A DNA stretch of 12,364 bases. Source: Paludibacter sp. (GTDB lineage Bacteria > Bacteroidota > Bacteroidia > Bacteroidales > Paludibacteraceae). Position 1 is the stretch's first letter, and each line of letters starts with the position of its first letter. Under the pieces are notes generated by a model. The model was not told the origin of the DNA. It made no database searches and was given only the letters and a program-made list of their open reading frames with translations. The stretch lies in NCBI GenBank assembly GCA_024709185.1, contig JANJXE010000091.1:1-12364 (forward strand), read 5' to 3'. The translations under genes were made by a program, and so were the position numbers. Positions 6,796-12,364 of this stretch are shown here, piece after piece.

Positions 6796-8739
6796 TTAAT
6801 TCTTTCTAACCGTAGCAAGAACTTTTTGATTTACCTTTACCGGATACTTAGCACGCAAAGCGGCTATCCATTCCTTTTCGAGATATTCCTGATAATCGGC
6901 GGTAACGAGTCCGCGTACATCGGTATATTCTTCAGGAGTGGTGTTTAGCATTTTACCGGGAACAAACACAAAAGGATATGCTGCATCGGCTTCTGGTTTA
7001 TCGCCGCTTTTGAAAGCAAAATGATCCACCCATTTATTATCACCTTTCACAAACAATCCTTTTTCGATACGGATATGAACCACGCTATCGTTGAGTTGAC
7101 GTAGGTGTTTATCAATTGAATCAGCTGGTTGTGAAGCCACAATTTGTTTTGCTTTGTTCACGACTTCTTCTGATTTACACTGAAGTATCCGTCCTTTGAA
7201 ATGCGGCTTGTCCCAGCTGTATTTTTCCTTGTTCTTTTTGAAGAAGGCTGCGAGACCAGCTGTATCTTTCGATGCTTTTTCCCAAACTTCATTGTTACTT
7301 ACCTCAAACAGCAGAATACCATCGTGGTATTCCTGCATCAGGAGACGGAAATCGCTGTGTTTCTTTTCCAGCTGACTATCTTCATAAGCAAGCAATTGCT
7401 TTTCGGTGAACTCATCAAACTTAACACGGATGATATCAGATGCAGCAGTTGCTCCCTGCACAGATGAATTTTTCACCAGAAAATCGCGGAACTCTTTTTG
7501 AGTAACCGTTTTACCTGCAAACTTCATGATGGGTTTAGCAAGACCGGCTGTTTCGGCTAAGAATGAAGAATCGCTAAGCGTTTTTCCTTCAAGAGCATTG
7601 ATAAAAGCTGCGAGTTGATCTCCTTTTGCCAGTTTCAGTTTGTATTCACTTTTCAATTTAGCTACAAATGCTTTCTGACCCGATTGAGCACGTTCGTCTC
7701 GCTTTACCTGTCGTTCGATGTCTGCTTTTTTCTCCTCAAAGGCAGGAATAGCTTTCTGATCGAGCAGTTTAATGATATGCCAGCCATAAGGCGACTGAAT
7801 CGGCTCACTGATCTGACCTTTTTCCTTCAGGGCAAAAGCAGCCTTTTCGAATTCGGCTACCATGCGGCCCACTCCAAACCAGGGCAGTTCACCTTTGCGG
7901 GTTGCCGAACCCCGGTCGTCGGAATTTTGCTCGGCTACTTCACCAAAATCAGCACCATCTTTCACTACCTTGTACAATGAATCGATGGCAGCTTTAGCAC
8001 GGGCATTGGCTGCGTCTTCGCCCTGTGAAGTAAACTTCATAATGTGTGATACCAGAATTTCACCTCTTGAAGCACGGCGATCGTGAATTTTAATAATATG
8101 GTAACCAAAGCTACTGCGTACGGGCTTCGAAATGGTCCCTACCGGAGTGGCATAAGCCATGGTTTCGAAAGGATACACTGTACGGAAGCCTGTTATCCAG
8201 CCAATATAACCGGCATTATCAGTCACCGATTGATCTTCGGAAGTTTCTTTTGCCACAGAAGCGAAATCTTCCGTTTTCAGCCGTTCGGCAATCTCATTGA
8301 TTTTCGTCCAGGCTTTCAGGGTGTCTTCAGGAGTTGCATCAGCCCCGGCACGAATCAGAATGTGGCTTACTTCCACATCTTCCTGTAAACGTTTGTATGC
8401 TTCCTGCAACACTGCTTCCTCGGCTTTTGAATCGGTAAGATAGGGTTTGGTAAGTTGATTACGATAACCGGAAAGTTCGTTGATAAATGCTTTAGTGGTA
8501 TCCAGACCCTGCGTTCGGGCCTCTTCTACTTTCAATCTGAAATTGATAAATAAATCAACATATTCCTCCAGAGTCTTCTTATCCAGAGAATTGTTGGAGT
8601 TGTTTTTATTGTAAATGTATTCAAACTCCGATTTATAAACCGGTTTGTCGTTAATTTGCATCAAAACGGGATCTTTTCCCTTAGCCATTAATGAGGCCGA
8701 CAGAACAAGCAGTAGTAAAAGTTTTGTAATTCCTTTCAT
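6796..8739 (-). CDS. Periplasmic peptidyl-prolyl isomerase with two tandem parvulin domains (PpiD/SurA-like)
   Basis: A 647-aa exported folding factor. The signal peptide MKGITKLLLLLVLSASLMA is probably cleaved after residue 19; no transmembrane anchor is seen in the rest, unlike E. coli PpiD. An N-terminal SurA-like segment (25-100) contains DKPVYKSEFEYIYN and a helical EYVDLFINFRLKVEEA stretch. Parvulin 1 spans VSHILIR (124-130) to FGYHIIKIHD (211-220), with NAGYIGW in the middle. Parvulin 2 spans VSHIMKF (230-236) to YGWHIIKLLD (318-327), with RKGELPWFG and VAEFEKAAF. Both keep the family's conserved aromatic and His residues. The C-terminal half has no intact parvulin: LAAFFKKNKEKY (496-507) and PHFKGRILQ (512-520) look like the start of a third, decayed copy. 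The end YQEYLEKEWIAALRAKYPV resembles the closing helix of the family. It is the first gene of the envelope set, 103 nt after guaB; no canonical TAnnTTTG box was found in that gap, so read-through from guaB is possible. Confidence 0.88.
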   Translation of the reverse strand: MKGITKLLLLLVLSASLMAKGKDPVLMQINDKPVYKSEFEYIYNKNNSNNSLDKKTLEEYVDLFINFRLKVEEARTQGLDTTKAFINELSGYRNQLTKPYLTDSKAEEAVLQEAYKRLQEDVEVSHILIRAGADATPEDTLKAWTKINEIAERLKTEDFASVAKETSEDQSVTDNAGYIGWITGFRTVYPFETMAYATPVGTISKPVRSSFGYHIIKIHDRRASRGEILVSHIMKFTSQGEDAANARAKAAIDSLYKVVKDGADFGEVAEQNSDDRGSATRKGELPWFGVGRMVAEFEKAAFALKEKGQISEPIQSPYGWHIIKLLDQKAIPAFEEKKADIERQVKRDERAQSGQKAFVAKLKSEYKLKLAKGDQLAAFINALEGKTLSDSSFLAETAGLAKPIMKFAGKTVTQKEFRDFLVKNSSVQGATAASDIIRVKFDEFTEKQLLAYEDSQLEKKHSDFRLLMQEYHDGILLFEVSNNEVWEKASKDTAGLAAFFKKNKEKYSWDKPHFKGRILQCKSEEVVNKAKQIVASQPADSIDKHLRQLNDSVVHIRIEKGLFVKGDNKWVDHFAFKSGDKPEADAAYPFVFVPGKMLNTTPEEYTDVRGLVTADYQEYLEKEWIAALRAKYPVKVNQKVLATVRKN

Positions 8740-8842
8740 TTCTAAATAGTTGTTTTTTAGTTAACAATAGAACTTGCGAAGTAAGCACTTTAACGGTTAC
8801 TATTTCATTATGTTGTAAAAAGATGACGCTTTTTAAGCTTTT

Positions 8843-10372
<1,530 letters not shown>

Positions 10373-10400
10373 ATTTAGGATGAAACAAATGCGCAATTTC

Positions 10401-12364
10401 TCAGCTCACTACACGGTGCGTCGAATTCACTTCCTTAATTTTAGTAATGTTTTTTGCCAGGGTTTCAATTTCGTGCTTGTCGTGCACGTAAATATAAAAT
10501 TGCCCTACAAAAATACCTGCATTGGTTTCAATATGTATTTTACTGATATTCACGCCATATTGTTCGGAGATAATGCGCAGGATTTCAATTAAAACACCTT
10601 TTTTATCAATCCCACTTATTTCGAGTACTTCATTAAAGGTAAGTGTTTTATGGGCTGCCCATTTAGCCGAAACAAGGTTGTTTCCAAAATTCGATTTCAG
10701 TTTCGCAGCAGTACTACATTCACGACGGTGTACGATAACAATTTCATTTTCGTCGACATAGCCCAGTACATCATCACCGGGAATCGGTTTACAACAGGGT
10801 GCGAAACGATAGGTCAATCCGGCATTTTCTTCCTTCAGCAGGAAGGTTTTTTTTCGATCCACACGTGTAGCAGGTACCAGTGCAGGAGTCTCGTCGGGTT
10901 CCGCTTTCTCGGGCCTGGGTTTCTCCGATGTATTTACAAACGGAATTTTCAGGTAGCGGGTAAAGCGATTTTGAGGCTTAAATACGGTTTGTGAAAGTTC
11001 GTCGGGATTGATTTTATCCGATCCTATCTGCAGAAATAAAGTAGTACGACTGTCAAAGTTATAGTATTTCATTATTTTGACAATCGTCTCGTTATCCGCT
11101 TTCTTTCCAAGAGCAGCCAGTGCTTCGTCGAGCTTTTTCTGACCTTCGGAAATGGTCATCTTTTCTTCCCGTTTAAAGATTGCTCTGATTTTTGCCTTCG
11201 CTTTGGCAGTTGTTACATAATCAATCCATTCGGGTTGTGGCAGCTGTTTTTTTGATGTCAGAATCTCAACCTGATCGCCGCTCTGAAGGGTATGGCTCAG
11301 GGGAACCAGTTTATGATTCACCTTAGCCCCGATACAATGTTCTCCTAAATCGGAGTGAATGTCGAATGCAAAATCGAGGGCCGTAGATCCCTGTGGAATC
11401 GTTTTAATTTCACCCTTGGGAGTGAATACGAAGATTTCAGAAGCAAAAAGATTCAGCTTAAAGGTATCAATAAAGTCGATGGCATTGGGCTCCGGATTTT
11501 CGAGCAGTTCCTTAATGGTTTTCATCCATTTATCGAGCTCCGACTCATTTTCTCCTTCACCGCTCTTGTATTTCCAGTGCGCTGCCAGCCCCTTTTCGGC
11601 TATATCATTCATTCGTTCGGTTCGAATCTGAATTTCGACCCAGCGACCTCCGGGAGCCATCACCGTGACATGCAACGCTTCGTAACCATTGGCTTTCGGA
11701 TTACTCACCCAGTCGCGTATGCGGTCGGGATGCGGTTTATAAATGGCGGTAATGGCCGAATAAATCATCCAGCATTGTTCTTTTTCAGTAAGGCCCTCTT
11801 TGGGAGAAAAAATGATGCGAAGGGCCATGATGTCGTACACATCTTCAAAGGGAATATTCCTGCTGGTCATCTTTTTCCAGATAGAGTACACGGTTTTAAC
11901 GCGTGCCTTGTACCAAAATTTCCAGCCCTGTTCGGCGAGTCGATGCGAAATGGGCTCCGTGAACTCATCGTAAAACAAATTACGCTCAGCCTCATTTGCC
12001 GCCAGTTTTTTCTCAATGCGGTCAAAGGTATCGGGATGTTCGTATTTAAAACTGAGGTTCTCAAGTTCGTTTTTAATACGGAATAAACCCAGACGATGTG
12101 CCAGCGGAGCATAAATATACTGTGTTTCGCCGGTAATCTTATACTGTTTGGCCGGAGGCATCGAACCCAGGGTGCGCATATTGTGCAGCCGGTCGGCAAT
12201 TTTTATGAGAATAACCCGGATATCTTCCGACATGGTGAGTACCAGCTTGCGGAAATTTTCGGCCTGTGCCGATGCATGTTCCGCGAAAACACCACCAGAG
12301 ATTTTGGTAAGCCCTTCTACAATCTGTGCTATTTTCGGTCCGAATAAGTTAGAAATATCCTCTA
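10401..12364 (-). CDS. rel: RelA/SpoT-family bifunctional (p)ppGpp synthetase/hydrolase, 5'-truncated by the window edge
   Basis: Makes and degrades the stringent-response alarmone (p)ppGpp; cytosolic, ribosome-associated. The frame stays open to base 12362, so 653 residues are visible and the ATG at 12233 is internal. Full-length homologues have roughly 740 residues, so about 90 are missing, including the HD metal motif. Visible order (positions in the visible part): end of the hydrolase domain with IVEGLTKIS and ILIKIADRLHNMRTL (about 51-65); synthetase with KTVYSIWKKM, RIRD (214-217), NPKANGYEALH and VEIQIRTERM; AAHWKYK; TGS domain (about 309-370); helical region; Cys-containing domain with APCCKPIPGD (Cys523-524) and HRREC; C-terminal ACT domain (about 573-652). 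RIRD corresponds to the RxKD motif of bifunctional enzymes rather than the ExDD of synthetase-only RelA. Together with the hydrolase remnant this suggests both activities. It precedes guaB on the same strand. Confidence 0.95.
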   Translation of the reverse strand, partial: EDISNLFGPKIAQIVEGLTKISGGVFAEHASAQAENFRKLVLTMSEDIRVILIKIADRLHNMRTLGSMPPAKQYKITGETQYIYAPLAHRLGLFRIKNELENLSFKYEHPDTFDRIEKKLAANEAERNLFYDEFTEPISHRLAEQGWKFWYKARVKTVYSIWKKMTSRNIPFEDVYDIMALRIIFSPKEGLTEKEQCWMIYSAITAIYKPHPDRIRDWVSNPKANGYEALHVTVMAPGGRWVEIQIRTERMNDIAEKGLAAHWKYKSGEGENESELDKWMKTIKELLENPEPNAIDFIDTFKLNLFASEIFVFTPKGEIKTIPQGSTALDFAFDIHSDLGEHCIGAKVNHKLVPLSHTLQSGDQVEILTSKKQLPQPEWIDYVTTAKAKAKIRAIFKREEKMTISEGQKKLDEALAALGKKADNETIVKIMKYYNFDSRTTLFLQIGSDKINPDELSQTVFKPQNRFTRYLKIPFVNTSEKPRPEKAEPDETPALVPATRVDRKKTFLLKEENAGLTYRFAPCCKPIPGDDVLGYVDENEIVIVHRRECSTAAKLKSNFGNNLVSAKWAAHKTLTFNEVLEISGIDKKGVLIEILRIISEQYGVNISKIHIETNAGIFVGQFYIYVHDKHEIETLAKNITKIKEVNSTHRVVS

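Noticed and set aside
8817..8834. A possible terminator hairpin AAAAAG-N6-CTTTTT between guaB and the 647-aa PPIase gene.
   Set aside because: Only six pairs, five of them A-T; too weak to call, so whether guaB reads through is left open.
11355..12086. A 243-codon open frame on the + strand opposite rel.
   Set aside because: It lies wholly antisense to a clearly conserved gene, its translation has no recognisable motif or domain, and it has no promoter or spacing context.

Overview
The window is an ordinary chromosomal segment of a Bacteroidota bacterium, probably Bacteroidales/Marinilabiliales-like. The evidence is: an OstA-domain protein of the large Bacteroidota type beside several parvulin-family periplasmic chaperones; a Rel protein with the NPKANGYEALH synthetase signature; a TAnnTTTG-type promoter box in front of guaB; start codons without recognisable Shine-Dalgarno sequences; and by eye a GC content in the mid-forties. 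No phage, transposase, CRISPR, tRNA or rRNA signal was seen. Both window edges cut a gene.

Layout. On the + strand, the 3' part of pdxB (vitamin B6 synthesis) is followed after 88 nt by a complete gnd (6-phosphogluconate dehydrogenase). A strong bidirectional terminator hairpin follows gnd, then a short GC-rich segment flanked by 9-bp direct repeats. Everything else is on the - strand and converges on that terminator. In transcription order (right to left) these genes are rel (5' end outside the window), guaB with its own promoter, and then four tightly packed envelope genes. The four are a 647-aa tandem-parvulin PPIase, a 278-aa lipoprotein with a degenerate parvulin-like region, a SurA-type two-parvulin PPIase, and a 618-aa OstA/LptA-like protein.

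How the genes work together. The four envelope genes have gaps of 18, -8 and 12 nt and are very likely co-transcribed. Three are periplasmic chaperone/isomerase relatives of the kind that escort outer-membrane proteins. The fourth carries the jellyroll domain used to pass lipopolysaccharide across the periplasm. The unit therefore reads as an outer-membrane biogenesis operon. Upstream, rel and guaB join (p)ppGpp metabolism to the first committed step of guanine nucleotide synthesis. pdxB and gnd are housekeeping metabolic genes with no evident link to the rest.

I do not see a convincing undescribed system. The points most worth a second look are the regular ~29-30-residue repeat in the OstA-like protein, the decayed parvulin modules in two of the chaperones, the dyad in the gnd leader, and the 55-bp GC-rich segment between direct repeats after gnd.
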